A DNA stretch of 64,000 nucleotides, from contig AJXE01000022.1 of the NCBI GenBank assembly GCA_000263395.1, positions 1-64,000 on the forward strand. Reading direction: 5' to 3'. Origin of the DNA: Stutzerimonas stutzeri TS44 (lineage in GTDB: Bacteria > Pseudomonadota > Gammaproteobacteria > Pseudomonadales > Pseudomonadaceae). The notes beneath the pieces are model-generated. The model was not told where the DNA came from. It worked only from the letters and a program-made list of their open reading frames with translations, and did no database searches. A program made the translations under genes and the position numbers. The number at the start of each line of letters is the position of its first letter. Within the stretch, counting starts at the first letter, position 1. This document shows positions 1 to 8,820 of this stretch, in pieces.

Positions 1-1
1 C

Positions 2-346
2 ATCCAGCGCCACGTGCCGCGCCAGCTCAAGCACTTCGCCTTCCCGCCGCAGGTCACGATCCACAACGACACCCAGCGCCCGCAGACGATAATCGAGATC
101 ATCGCGCCGGATCGCCCCGGCCTGCTCGCCCGCGTCGGCCAGCTGTTCCTGGCCTTCGACCTGTCGGTGCAGAACGCCAAGATCGCCACGCTGGGCGAGC
201 GGGTCGAAGACGTGTTCTTCGTCACCAATGCTGACAACCAGCCGCTATCGGACCCACAGCTCTGCACTCAGCTGCAGCAGGCGCTGATCGCGCAATTGCA
301 GCAGGAAAACGAGCATCAGCCGTCGCCGAGCAGCTTCACCATCTGA
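2..346 (+). CDS. glnD: GlnD, C-terminal ACT domain (partial)
   Basis: This is the last 114 codons of the bifunctional uridylyltransferase/uridylyl-removing enzyme that modifies PII proteins (GlnB/GlnK) in nitrogen sensing. The frame is open from the window edge, so the 5' part lies outside. The visible protein is the terminal ACT domain: [18 protein letters not shown] is the classic ACT signature and [13 protein letters not shown] matches the GlnD tail. An apparent Met at position 14 is internal. The ACT domains bind glutamine and set the balance between the two activities. Identification is from motif and family knowledge; only the tail is seen. Confidence 0.9.
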   Translation: MQRHVPRQLKHFAFPPQVTIHNDTQRPQTIIEIIAPDRPGLLARVGQLFLAFDLSVQNAKIATLGERVEDVFFVTNADNQPLSDPQLCTQLQQALIAQLQQENEHQPSPSSFTI

Positions 347-361
347 CGCTGCGCGACACCT

Positions 362-694
362 TTACTGCCACCAGGGTTTGCCGCGCGTGCGCTCGATGAA
401 TGGCAGCTTCTGCTGCATCGCCGCCTTGGCCAGCATGTGTGCACTCGCCGGCGCAGTGAGGAACAGGAACAGGATGATCAGCAACTCATTCAGGCTCAGC
501 CCCTCGGTCCGACTGCCGAAGAAGATCATCGATGCGACGACGATGCCGCCCACTCCCAGCGTGGTCGCCTTGGTCGGACCATGCAGACGGGTGTAGAAAT
601 CCGGCAGGCGATACAGGCCGATGGCGCCGATCAGCGCGAACAGGCTGCCGACGACCAGGCAAACGCTTACCAGCAACTCGATCCAGAAAGGCAT
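362..694 (-). CDS. mnhG: Na+(K+)/H+ antiporter subunit G
   Basis: Last gene of the Mnh/Pha/Mrp multisubunit cation/proton antiporter operon. The product of about 110 residues has three hydrophobic segments and the MnhG core LYRLPDFYTRLHGPTKATT. It is an inner-membrane accessory subunit needed for complex assembly. A longer TTG start at 712 would overlap mnhF. I chose the ATG at 694 because a near-perfect Shine–Dalgarno (GAGGAGGT) lies four bases upstream. The tail ERTRGKPWWQ is cytoplasmic and basic. Confidence 0.93.
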   Translation of the reverse strand: MPFWIELLVSVCLVVGSLFALIGAIGLYRLPDFYTRLHGPTKATTLGVGGIVVASMIFFGSRTEGLSLNELLIILFLFLTAPASAHMLAKAAMQQKLPFIERTRGKPWWQ

Positions 695-704
695 GCGTAC
701 CTCC

Positions 705-974
705 TCAGTCAATGATGTCGCCGTGCAGCAGGTGCTTGCCTACCGCGACCGTGCTGATGAACCCCATCACCGCGATCAGCAGCGCAGCCTCGAAGAACAG
801 CTCCGACGCCAGCCAGATGCCGAACAGCACGATCAGCGCGAGGGCGTTGATGTAGAGCGTATCCAGCGCCAGCACACGATCCGGCATCTCCGGGCCGATG
901 ATCAGGCGCACCAGGTTGAGTACCGCTGCCAGCGACATGATCGCCAGACAGATGGGTATCACGTACGTGAGCAT
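705..974 (-). CDS. mnhF: Na+(K+)/H+ antiporter subunit F
   Basis: Small (89 aa) inner-membrane subunit of the Mrp-type antiporter. Three predicted membrane helices flank the conserved GPEMPDRVLALDTL segment typical of MnhF/PhaF. Its start lies inside the end of mnhE (16-bp overlap), which points to translational coupling. Family knowledge: all subunits are required for antiport; MnhF has been linked to cholate/cation efflux in Gram-positives, but nothing here tests that. Confidence 0.93.
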   Translation of the reverse strand: MLTYVIPICLAIMSLAAVLNLVRLIIGPEMPDRVLALDTLYINALALIVLFGIWLASELFFEAALLIAVMGFISTVAVGKHLLHGDIID

Positions 975-1462
975 TCGAAAATCTCCAGCAGCGGCGCCTC
1001 GTAGCGCGACTTCACCTCGTGCACCAGCGCCTCGGCGTCCGGTGCGTCCAGCGCATGCAACAGCAGGGTCTTGTGATCCGGACTCAGGCCGGCCGAGACC
1101 GTGCCCGGGGTCAGCGAAATGATGCTGGTCAGTACCGCGAGCACGAAATCATCCTCGATCGCCATCGGCACCTCGACGAATGCCGGGGCGAGCCGGCTCT
1201 TCGGTCCGAGCACCAGTTTGGCGACATGCAGGTTCGCCACAACGATGTCGTAGAACACCATGACGATGAAGCGGCACAGCAGCAACGGTTTGCGTACCGT
1301 CGGAACCTCGATGAGAAAACGCCGCAGCAGCAGCGGCAGGCCCCAACCGAGCACAGCACCGAGCACCACATGACCGGCGCTCAGGGTGTTGTTCAACATC
1401 AGCCACAGAAGCGTGAGCAATACGCTGAGGGCAGGATGGGGCAGCCAGCGTGACTTCTTCAT
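959..1462 (-). CDS. mnhE: Na+(K+)/H+ antiporter subunit E
   Basis: Subunit E, 167 aa. The N-terminal half is membrane-embedded (LSVLLTLLWLMLNNTLSAG onward) and the C-terminal half is a small soluble domain with the MnhE signature SLTPGTVSAGLSPDHKTLLLHALD. The longer open frame up to 1723 lies over mnhD and is not coding. The ATG at 1462 overlaps the mnhD stop by four bases (ATGA), the usual coupling arrangement in this operon. No key residue looks lost. Confidence 0.93.
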   Translation of the reverse strand: MKKSRWLPHPALSVLLTLLWLMLNNTLSAGHVVLGAVLGWGLPLLLRRFLIEVPTVRKPLLLCRFIVMVFYDIVVANLHVAKLVLGPKSRLAPAFVEVPMAIEDDFVLAVLTSIISLTPGTVSAGLSPDHKTLLLHALDAPDAEALVHEVKSRYEAPLLEIFECSRT

Positions 1463-2961
1463 GCGCCACCTCCGGTAATCGTCTGCAGATAGGGCTGCAG
1501 ATTCAGCAGCTGACTCGCCGTCGCCTGCAGATAACCCTGCACCGGCTGCGCGAACACGACCAGCAGCACGCTGCCCGAGAGCAGCCCGAAGGTGGCCAGC
1601 AGCCTGATCGGATCGGCGCCGGCAGTGGCCGCACTCTCGCCGCTGATGCGCCAGAAGACCAGACTGCCGGCGCGACTGAGAGCGATCAGCATACCCAGCC
1701 CGCCCACCAGCAGTACCGACCACAGCCAGACCGCCTGCCCGCCCGGCTCCACGGCGCGCATCAGCATCACCTTGCCGAGAAAGCCGGAAAAAGGCGGCAG
1801 CCCCGCCACCGAGATCGCGCCCATAAAGAACAACAACCCCAGCAGCAGCGGTTGGCGCAGCGGCCCGGCAGAAATCAGATCCGTGCCGAGCGCCCCGCGC
1901 TGCTGGCCAACCAGGTCGGCCAGCAGGAACAGTGCTCCGGCGATCAGCGTGCTATGCAGCAGGTAGTAGAGGGCCGCCGCGATACCGCTCACGTGGCCCA
2001 GCGCCATGCCCGCCAGCAAGGTGCCGACTGAAGCTACCACCAGATAGGCCAGCATAATCTGCAGGTTGCGCGCCGCCAGCGCACCAATGACACCGGCGCC
2101 CAGCGTGAGCAGCGACAGCGGCCAGAGCCAGGCCTGCGCCAGGTTGCTCAGCTCACCGGCCTCGCTGCCGTAGATCAGCGTGAACACCCGCAGGATCGCG
2201 TACAGCCCGACCTTCGTCATGATCGCGAAGAGCGCCGCCACCGGAGCCGTCGCCGCCGCATAGGCGCGTGGCAACCAGAAATACAGCGGCATGATCGCCG
2301 CCTTCAGGGCAAATACCACCAGCAGCAGAAAGCCCGCGGCGGCCACCAACGGTGCCTGCGCCGGGTCGAGCTGGGCGGTGCGCCCGGCCAGATCCGCCAT
2401 GTTCAGCGTACCCAGCACGCCATAGAGCATGCTCACGCCCAACAGGAAGAACGACGAGCCCAGCAGATTCAACACCACGTAATGCATGCCCGAGCGAATG
2501 CGCGCAGGCCCGTGGCCATGCACCAGCAGCGCATAGGACGAAATCAGCAGGATCTCGAAGAACACGAACAGGTTGAACAGGTCGCCGGTGAGAAAGGCGC
2601 CGTTGATGCCGAGCAACTGGAACTGGAACAGCGCATGGAAGTTCGGCCCGCGCGCATCGTCGCCACGACAGGCGTACAGCAGCGCGAAACCGGCCAGCAG
2701 CGCGGTCACCAGCAGCATCAGCGCGCTCAGGCGATCGAGCAGCAGAACGATGCCGAACGGCGGCTGCCAGTTGCCCAGCGCATACACACGCAACTGATCG
2801 TCACCGGCGAGCAGCAGCAGCCACAGTGCCAGCGGCACCAGCGTCCAGGTCGCAAGCAGCGATAGCAGGCGCTTGCTGGAGTTGTCCAGACGATGGGCGA
2901 ACAGCAGTGCAGCGCCCATGAACAGCGGCAGCAGGATGGGCAGGATCAACACATGCTTCAT
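1459..2961 (-). CDS. mnhD: Na+(K+)/H+ antiporter subunit D
   Basis: Large (500 aa) proton-translocating subunit homologous to complex I NuoM/NuoN. About 14 hydrophobic helices are visible, with family landmarks GDLFNLFVFFEILLISSY (conserved membrane Glu), ALKAAIMPLYFWLPRAYAAA (membrane Lys) and LPPFSGFLGKVMLM. Start set at the ATG at 2961, which overlaps the mnhC stop by four bases; the open frame continues upstream but only as a shadow of mnhC and mnhAB. Acts in the inner membrane as one of two candidate ion channels of the complex. Confidence 0.95.
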   Translation of the reverse strand: MKHVLILPILLPLFMGAALLFAHRLDNSSKRLLSLLATWTLVPLALWLLLLAGDDQLRVYALGNWQPPFGIVLLLDRLSALMLLVTALLAGFALLYACRGDDARGPNFHALFQFQLLGINGAFLTGDLFNLFVFFEILLISSYALLVHGHGPARIRSGMHYVVLNLLGSSFFLLGVSMLYGVLGTLNMADLAGRTAQLDPAQAPLVAAAGFLLLVVFALKAAIMPLYFWLPRAYAAATAPVAALFAIMTKVGLYAILRVFTLIYGSEAGELSNLAQAWLWPLSLLTLGAGVIGALAARNLQIMLAYLVVASVGTLLAGMALGHVSGIAAALYYLLHSTLIAGALFLLADLVGQQRGALGTDLISAGPLRQPLLLGLLFFMGAISVAGLPPFSGFLGKVMLMRAVEPGGQAVWLWSVLLVGGLGMLIALSRAGSLVFWRISGESAATAGADPIRLLATFGLLSGSVLLVVFAQPVQGYLQATASQLLNLQPYLQTITGGGA

Positions 2962-3287
2962 TCGCGCGGCTCCTGGCCATCCACGTGATCCGTGCGCAAC
3001 TCGCCGAGCCCGCGCAACGCCAGCACCACCACGAAGGCGGTCATGGCGAAACCGATGACGATCGCGGTCAACACCAGCGCCTGTGGCAATGGATCGCCAT
3101 ATTCGGCGGTCTGCCCGATCACCGCCGGCACCCCGGTTGCCAGCCGCCCCATGGAAAAGATGAACAGGTTGACCGCATAGGAAATCAGCGTCAGCCCCAC
3201 TACTACCGGGAAGACCCGAGCCCGCAGCAGCAGGTAGACGCCACTGGCGGTCATCACACCCAGAGTGATGGCAAACAAGGCTTCCAT
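2958..3287 (-). CDS. mnhC: Na+(K+)/H+ antiporter subunit C
   Basis: 109-aa, three-helix inner-membrane subunit homologous to complex I NuoK. The conserved core LTLISYAVNLFIFSMGRL and the membrane stretch DPLPQALVLTAIVIGFAMTA fit MnhC/PhaC. Its ATG shares one base with the mnhAB stop codon and its stop overlaps the mnhD start, so the three are translated from one tightly packed message. Confidence 0.94.
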   Translation of the reverse strand: MEALFAITLGVMTASGVYLLLRARVFPVVVGLTLISYAVNLFIFSMGRLATGVPAVIGQTAEYGDPLPQALVLTAIVIGFAMTAFVVVLALRGLGELRTDHVDGQEPRE

Positions 3288-6079
3288 CAGAGCACCTCCT
3301 GGCTCGTTTCGTCCTGACCGACATGGCCGACGTTGGAGAGGATCAACAGCGTCGCACCCACGACCACCAGATAGACGCCAAGATCGAACAGCATCGCGGT
3401 TGCCAGCTCGAACTCGCCTACCAGCGGCAGATAAAAATGACCGAATGCCGAGGTCAGGAACGGATAGCCGAACAGCCAGCTGCCGAGCCCGGTCAGGCCG
3501 GCGATCAGCAAGCCGGCGCCACCGATCGCGTGATAGCTCAAGGGCTGGCGCTCCTGCGTCCAGGCGACCCCGTGGGAGAGGTACTGCAGGATCAGCGCCG
3601 CCGCGGTGATCAACCCGGCAATGAAACCGCCGCCTGGCAGGTTGTGTCCGCGCAGGAAGATGAATACCGAAACCAGTATGGCCAAAGGCAGCAGGACCCG
3701 CGCCAGCACATCGAGAATCATCGGGTGGCTGTCCTGCGACCAGGGCCTGCCAGCGTAGTCACGCAGCGGATGCGGCAGATGCAGGCCATGCAGCAAGCCG
3801 TAGATGGCCACTCCGGCGATCGCCAGCACGCTGATCTCGCCGAGCGTATCGAAGCCGCGGAAGTCCACCAGAATCACGTTGACCACGTTGGCCCCGCCGC
3901 CACCGGACAGGCTGTTCTCCAGGAAAAACCCGGCAATGCTCTCGTACGGGCGGGTCAGTACCGCGTAGGCCAGCAAAGCGACCATCGTGCCGCAGCCACC
4001 GGCAAGGAGCAGGTCACGCAGACTGCGCAGGCTGCTGGACTCGACCGGGGTGCGGTCGGGCATGAAGAACAGCGTCAGGATCAGCAGGATGATCGATACC
4101 ACCTCGACCGACAGCTGGGTCAGCGCCAGGTCGGGCGCCGAGTAGCGGGCGAACGCCAGTGACACCATCAGCCCGACCACCCCGAGCACCATCAGCGAAA
4201 TCAGCCGGCGCCGGTGAAACAGCACGGTCAGCAGCGACGCTAGCGCAAGGATTGCCATGCCCAGCACCGTCACGCCATCGAGCGGGGTCATCGCCACGCT
4301 GCCACGGAACGAATCCAGCGTGGACAGCGCGAACACCACCAGCGCCAGCGCACTGATCAGCATCAACGCCAGGTAACGCTGCAACGAGCCGTTATCCCAG
4401 GCATCGGTCAGCTTGCGTGCCGCCAGCGTCAGTGCACTCATGGCGCGCTCGAAGACCTCCAGCGAATCGACCACCGGCAGTCCCTCATACCAGCGGAATA
4501 TCCAGCGCCGCAGCGAATAGATCAGCACGCCGCCAGCCAGCGCCACAAAGCTCATGACCAGCGGCAGGTTGAACCCGTGCCAGATCGCCAGGCTGTACTG
4601 CGGCGCATCGCCGTTCAGGCTTGCCGATACGGCCGAGGCCAGCAACGGCGCCACCGTATAGGCGGGGAACATGCCCACCAGCAGGCAGAGCAGCACCAGC
4701 ACCTCCACCGGAATCTTCATGTAGCGTGCCGGCTCATGTGGCGGGTATTTCGGCAGGTCGATCGGCTCGCCGTTGAAAAACACGTCATGGATGAAGCGCA
4801 GCGAATAGGCCACCGAGAAGGCACTGGCAATCGTCGCCAGCGCCGGGATAGCCCAGTAGAAGCTGCCGAGCAGGTGCTGATTCAGCGTTTCGGCGAAGAA
4901 CATCTCCTTGCTGAGAAAACCGTTGAGCAACGGCACACCGGCCATCGCCAGCGAGGCGACCATCGCCAGCATCGCGGTATGTGGCATGTACTTCCACATG
5001 CCGTTGATGCGCCGCATGTCACGTGTGCCGGTTTCATGGTCGATGATGCCGGCGGCCATGAACAGCGAAGCCTTGAAAGTCGCGTGGTTGATGATATGGA
5101 AGATCGCCGCCACCGCTGCCAGTCGCGAATCCAGTCCGAACAACAGGGTGATCAGGCCCAGGTGGCTGATGGTGGAATAGGCCAGCAGCCCCTTGAGGTC
5201 ATGCTGGAACAGCGCCATCACCGCGCCCAGCAGCAAGGTCGCCAGGCCGGTCAGGCTCACCAGGTAAAACCACAGATCGGAATAGGCCAGCGCCGGGTAC
5301 AGGCGCGCGAGCAGGAACACCCCGGCCTTGACCATCGTCGCCGAGTGCAGGAAGGCCGAGACCGGCGTCGGCGCCGCCATCGCCTGCGGCAACCAGAAGT
5401 GGAAGGGAAACTGTGCCGACTTGGTGAAGACACCCAGCAGCACGAGCACCAGAATCAGTGGATAGAGCGCACTGCCGCGGATCACCTCGCCTGCCGCGAG
5501 CACACTGCTGAGTTCGAAGCTGCCGACCACATGGCCGATCAGCAACACCCCGGCGAGCAGCGCCAGACCGCCGCCGCCCGTGACCGTCAGCGCCATGCGT
5601 GCCCCCTGACGAGCATCGGCGCGGTGGTTCCAGTAGCCGATCAGCAGGAACGACGACAGGCTCGTCAGCTCCCAGAACATCAGCATCAGCAGCAGGTTTT
5701 CCGACAGCACGATACCCAGCATCGAGCCCATGAACAGCAGGAAGTAGGCGAAGAAGCGTCCCATCGGATCGCGCTTGGCCAGGTAGTAGCGCGCGTAGAG
5801 GATGACCAGCAGTCCGATGCCGAGGATCAACAGCGCGAACAGGAAGCCCAATCCGTCCAGACGCAGGCTCAGATTCAGCCCCAGTTCCGGCAACCAGGGC
5901 ACCTGCACAATCTGCACGTCCCCGGAGAACACGGCAGAACGCTCGGACAGCAGCAACACCAGCGCGGCCAACGGCGCGATGCCGGCACCGAAGGCACAGG
6001 CCGAACGGCCGACACGCTCGAGCAGCAACGGCAGACAGATACCCAGGAATGGCAAAGCGATGATCAGCGCAAGCGTCAT
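3287..6079 (-). CDS. mnhA: Na+(K+)/H+ antiporter fused subunits A and B
   Basis: First gene of the antiporter operon, 930 aa. Residues ~1–500 are the NuoL-like MnhA core ([44 protein letters not shown] split over two helices; [14 protein letters not shown]). Residues ~600–770 are the MnhA-specific tail ([33 protein letters not shown]). Residues ~790–930 correspond to subunit B ([14 protein letters not shown]). The A–B fusion defines the group-2 Mrp/Pha layout, in which six genes encode seven subunits. Start ATG follows AGGGAG at nine bases. The operon is probably induced by salt or alkali, by family analogy. Confidence 0.95.
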   Translation of the reverse strand: MTLALIIALPFLGICLPLLLERVGRSACAFGAGIAPLAALVLLLSERSAVFSGDVQIVQVPWLPELGLNLSLRLDGLGFLFALLILGIGLLVILYARYYLAKRDPMGRFFAYFLLFMGSMLGIVLSENLLLMLMFWELTSLSSFLLIGYWNHRADARQGARMALTVTGGGGLALLAGVLLIGHVVGSFELSSVLAAGEVIRGSALYPLILVLVLLGVFTKSAQFPFHFWLPQAMAAPTPVSAFLHSATMVKAGVFLLARLYPALAYSDLWFYLVSLTGLATLLLGAVMALFQHDLKGLLAYSTISHLGLITLLFGLDSRLAAVAAIFHIINHATFKASLFMAAGIIDHETGTRDMRRINGMWKYMPHTAMLAMVASLAMAGVPLLNGFLSKEMFFAETLNQHLLGSFYWAIPALATIASAFSVAYSLRFIHDVFFNGEPIDLPKYPPHEPARYMKIPVEVLVLLCLLVGMFPAYTVAPLLASAVSASLNGDAPQYSLAIWHGFNLPLVMSFVALAGGVLIYSLRRWIFRWYEGLPVVDSLEVFERAMSALTLAARKLTDAWDNGSLQRYLALMLISALALVVFALSTLDSFRGSVAMTPLDGVTVLGMAILALASLLTVLFHRRRLISLMVLGVVGLMVSLAFARYSAPDLALTQLSVEVVSIILLILTLFFMPDRTPVESSSLRSLRDLLLAGGCGTMVALLAYAVLTRPYESIAGFFLENSLSGGGGANVVNVILVDFRGFDTLGEISVLAIAGVAIYGLLHGLHLPHPLRDYAGRPWSQDSHPMILDVLARVLLPLAILVSVFIFLRGHNLPGGGFIAGLITAAALILQYLSHGVAWTQERQPLSYHAIGGAGLLIAGLTGLGSWLFGYPFLTSAFGHFYLPLVGEFELATAMLFDLGVYLVVVGATLLILSNVGHVGQDETSQEVL

Positions 6080-6215
6080 GGATGAAAACTCCCTGGGCCG
6101 TCCGAGTCGGCGGCATTTCTTTTTCTAAGCGAATTGACTATCAACTCGCGCGCACACATAGATTCGCTCGATTATCCATATCACCGGGGTGAACGTCATG
6201 GGTCCATGTATTACG

Positions 6216-6262
6216 AAAAACAAAAAGGCGCCGCCTCGCTGTAGAGCGAAGCCGCGCCTTCT
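6216..6262 (-). terminator. Rho-independent terminator of the lipoprotein gene
   Basis: Read on the minus strand, a 16-base stem (AAGGCGCGGCTTCGCT paired with AGCGAGGCGGCGCCTT, two mismatches) closes a CTAC loop and is followed by TTTGTTTTTC. It lies just downstream of the lipoprotein gene ending at 6277. Confidence 0.85.
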
Positions 6263-6276
6263 TTGCAGTGCCGCCG

Positions 6277-6738
6277 TCAGGGGGTGACGCGACTGGTTCC
6301 GCTGACGCTCAGGATGCGCACCCGCTGGCCGACCCTGAACACCTGGTTCGGCTCGACCTCCTGCACATAGGCGCGGATGTTGCCATCGTCTTCGCGCACG
6401 GTGATCTCGACGCCCTGCGTGCGGGTGAAGCCCTCCTCCGCCGCCGCGCCGAGCATGCCGCCGGCGACCGCACCGATCACCGCTGCGACCGCGCTGCCGC
6501 GTCCACCGCCCACACCGCTGCCGGCAACTCCGCCGACGATGGCGCCGGCACCGGTGCCGATCGGCGTCTTGGTTCCTTCGATCTTGACCGGTCGCAGCGA
6601 CTCGATGGTTCCATAGCGCACGGTCTGCACGGCACGCGCTTCGTCACGCGAATAGGTGTCGCCCGTCAGGCTGGACGCGCAACCGCCAACCGCAAGGGCT
6701 ATGGCAGTGAATGAAGCGATACAAATGGACTTGCGCAT
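6277..6738 (-). CDS. Glycine-zipper outer-membrane lipoprotein (SlyB/PcP family)
   Basis: 153-aa lipoprotein. The signal peptide ends in a lipobox (AVGGC, Cys ~20), so it should be lipidated and, with no Asp at +2, sorted to the outer membrane. Residues ~60–105 form a Gly/Ala-rich hairpin (GTGAGAIVGGVAGSGVGG, then GAVAGGMLGAA), the glycine-zipper 2TM motif. The rest is a small beta-rich region (VEITVREDDGNIRAYVQ). The ATG at 6738 has AGGAGA upstream; earlier in-frame starts lack one. SlyB-type proteins stabilise the outer membrane and often belong to the PhoPQ regulon; no PhoP box was identified here. Confidence 0.85.
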   Translation of the reverse strand: MRKSICIASFTAIALAVGGCASSLTGDTYSRDEARAVQTVRYGTIESLRPVKIEGTKTPIGTGAGAIVGGVAGSGVGGGRGSAVAAVIGAVAGGMLGAAAEEGFTRTQGVEITVREDDGNIRAYVQEVEPNQVFRVGQRVRILSVSGTSRVTP

Positions 6739-6849
6739 GGATTTTCTCCTGAAAAACGAACGAATCGCTTGGCAGCCAACCGACCCTGCCGCAGCATTCT
6801 CGCCGCTTGGCGGTGCATGAGCCGCCAGATCGTACTCAATCGAACGAGA

Positions 6850-7104
6850 ATGTCCGTGGATTATTTCATCATAGCCGTCACAACCTTCGCCGGCCTGGCT
6901 TTCCACGCCTGGCTGTTCATCCGTTTTCGCCGCTGGATCGAACGCGATCTGGTTTTGTCGATCGCCGGCAGCGACCCAGACAGGCGCGCGTGGCTGCTAG
7001 CCCGACTGGGCGAGGCCAAAGCGCAGAAGATCAGGCGCCGGGACCTGCAGGCCTGGCTGGAGCGCGAAATTCGGCGCTATCCAGAGACTTGCGCCCGGCA
7101 ATAA
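6850..7104 (+). CDS. Small membrane protein of unknown function
   Basis: 84-aa protein with one hydrophobic N-terminal segment (VDYFIIAVTTFAGLAFHAWLF) followed by a basic, amphipathic cytoplasmic tail (RRWIERDLVLSIAG… AKAQKIRRRDLQAWLERE). It lies between the lipoprotein gene and convergent pdxH, where P. aeruginosa also has a small hypothetical gene. Start ATG at 6850 chosen because translation from there gives a clean membrane segment; its ribosome site is weak (GAACGAGA). Function unknown; single-pass anchor with a coiled-coil-like tail is all that can be said. Confidence 0.6.
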   Translation: MSVDYFIIAVTTFAGLAFHAWLFIRFRRWIERDLVLSIAGSDPDRRAWLLARLGEAKAQKIRRRDLQAWLEREIRRYPETCARQ

Positions 7105-7155
7105 GCCCGGTCGAGCGCGCAACGCTGCCCGCTCGATGGCGCGTCCGCGAACGCC

Positions 7156-7803
7156 TCAGGGCGCCAGTCGCTGGCGCTCCCAGCCACCGGCCACGCTGCG
7201 GTAATCGAGTCGGTCATGCAGACGGCTCGGACGGCCCTGCCAGAACTCCATGCGCTCCGGCACCAACCGATAACCGCCCCAGTGCGGCGGGCAATGCGGC
7301 GCCTGATCAAGGAAGCGCTGCTCGGTTTCCGCCAGCAGGCGCTCCAGCTCCGCGCGATCGGCGATCACCTGGCTCTGCGGCGACGCCCAGGCACCCAGGC
7401 GGCTGCCCAGCGGACGCACATGGTAGTAGGCGTCCGACTCCTCGACGCTGACCTTTTCCACCCGCCCCTCGATACGCACCTGGCGTTCCAGGGTCGGCCA
7501 GAAAAACGTCATGGCGGCGAAGGGCTGCTGGCTCAGTTGCTGTCCCTTGTCGCTGTCGTAGTTGGTGAAGAAGGTGAAACCACGCTCATCCAGCGCCTTG
7601 AGCAGCAGGACCCGGCAGTGGGGCCGGCCAGCCTCGTCCACTGTCGCCAGCGACATGGCATTGGGTTCGACCGGAGCCTGTTCGGTCTTCATCGCTTCAC
7701 CGAACCACTGGCGAAACAGGCTGAACGGTTCCTCAGGAGCATTCGCTTCGCTGAGTCCTTCACGGGTGTAGTCGCGGCGCATATCGGCCAGGGACTGGAT
7801 CAT
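7156..7803 (-). CDS. pdxH: Pyridoxamine/pyridoxine 5'-phosphate oxidase
   Basis: 215-aa FMN enzyme that oxidises PNP and PMP to pyridoxal 5'-phosphate, the last step of vitamin B6 synthesis and salvage, in the cytosol as a homodimer. Full family length. Visible motifs: N-terminal [15 protein letters not shown]-binding [17 protein letters not shown] and [27 protein letters not shown], and C-terminal [23 protein letters not shown] (substrate phosphate side), followed by the typical W-R-RL end. Lies beside an OmpA lipoprotein gene as in P. aeruginosa. Confidence 0.96.
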   Translation of the reverse strand: MIQSLADMRRDYTREGLSEANAPEEPFSLFRQWFGEAMKTEQAPVEPNAMSLATVDEAGRPHCRVLLLKALDERGFTFFTNYDSDKGQQLSQQPFAAMTFFWPTLERQVRIEGRVEKVSVEESDAYYHVRPLGSRLGAWASPQSQVIADRAELERLLAETEQRFLDQAPHCPPHWGGYRLVPERMEFWQGRPSRLHDRLDYRSVAGGWERQRLAP

Positions 7804-7944
7804 TCACGAATTCCTTCTTGGTCAAACGGGCCGGATCGAAGGCGGCACGTGGCGCATTCGCCTCGCTGGTGGCGAGCGACAGCCATCGCGCAGCCTGCCT
7901 GGAAGCCTAGCTTATCCGCGCAGCCCGCCCGCGCGCTTGATTCA

Positions 7945-7976
7945 ACGCAAAAGCAAACGGGCCTGAAAAGGCCCGT
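7945..7976 (-). terminator. Rho-independent terminator of the OmpA lipoprotein gene
   Basis: Perfect 8-bp stem ACGGGCCT/AGGCCCGT with a four-base loop. On the minus strand it is followed by TTGCTTTTGC. Sits 24 bases past the OmpA lipoprotein stop. Confidence 0.85.
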
Positions 7977-7999
7977 CGGTGTTTTGCCCTGGCGCGGAG

Positions 8000-8686
8000 C
8001 TACTTCCCATTCTTGACCGTTTTGGCGACCTTGGCGGTCTTGGCTGCGGCGACCTGCGTGACTGCAGCCGTTGCAGGCGTAGTCGCAGTCGCACTCACAG
8101 TCGGGTCGTTGTATTGGGCGACCGTCGCCAGCAGGCTGCTCTGCTGGGTCAGCAGCACCTCGACACGGCGGTTCAGGGCGCGTCCTTCCTTGCTGTCATT
8201 GGCGGCCCGCGGCTTGTCCGAACCCAGGCCGCGGATGCGCAGGCGATCGTGCTTTAAACCGCTGAGACGGAATATGGCGGCCACCGCGCCGGCCCGCTCG
8301 CGACTGATGGTGCGGTTGATATTGTCGGAGCCGGTGCTGTCGGCGTGGCCGAGAATGACCACGGCGGCCTTGCTGTCCTTTTCCATCAGCTTGGCTACGC
8401 GGGTGATGGGGCCCAGCGTGGCCGGCAACAGCATGCCGGGCCGATCGGGATTGAACGAGGAATCGACCGGCGCGGTGATCACCAGCAGATGGTCACGGCG
8501 CTCCAGCTCGAAGCGACTGTCCTTGATCGCCTCGCGCAGACGCGGTTCGTAATTATCCAGCCAGGCCGTGTCGATCTTCGCCACGGCAGGCGCCGCGGCA
8601 GCGGCCTCGGCGGGCTTTTCGCCCTTGGAGCTGCAGCCGACCACCAGCAGGCAGGCAATCAGAGCAGCGCTTTTCAGCATGTTCAT
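8000..8686 (-). CDS. OmpA-family peptidoglycan-binding lipoprotein
   Basis: 228-aa lipoprotein. Signal peptide and lipobox (LLVVGCSSKG, Cys 18), an Ala-rich linker, then an OmpA-C domain at ~75–185 (VVILGHADSTGSDNINRTISRERAGAV; LGSDKPRAANDSKEGRALNRRVEV) that binds diaminopimelate in peptidoglycan. The last ~40 residues are a low-complexity Ala/Thr/Lys tail ending TAKVAKTVKNGK, unusual for the family and possibly a further charged contact with the sacculus. Gene next to pdxH as in P. aeruginosa. A dedicated terminator follows. Confidence 0.88.
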   Translation of the reverse strand: MNMLKSAALIACLLVVGCSSKGEKPAEAAAAAPAVAKIDTAWLDNYEPRLREAIKDSRFELERRDHLLVITAPVDSSFNPDRPGMLLPATLGPITRVAKLMEKDSKAAVVILGHADSTGSDNINRTISRERAGAVAAIFRLSGLKHDRLRIRGLGSDKPRAANDSKEGRALNRRVEVLLTQQSSLLATVAQYNDPTVSATATTPATAAVTQVAAAKTAKVAKTVKNGK

Positions 8687-8820
8687 GTACGAATTCCGTC
8701 AGGCGATTGAGTTCAGATGCCCGCCAGGCAACCCAGCCGGCAATGCATTGAAGAGATTGATCAAATTGTGGCCGCAAGTTCCTGCCCTGCAAAGTCTCCC
8801 ATTGCAGAACTGACGAGCGG

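Noticed and set aside
959..1723. Longer MnhE starting at 1723
   Set aside because: The extra N-terminus is antisense-like and overlaps mnhD fully; the ATG at 1462 gives the normal family length.
4577..6085. A 502-codon plus-strand open frame opposite the antiporter gene
   Set aside because: Composition (Gln/His/Arg repeats) is that of the antisense of a membrane protein; no start signal or motif.
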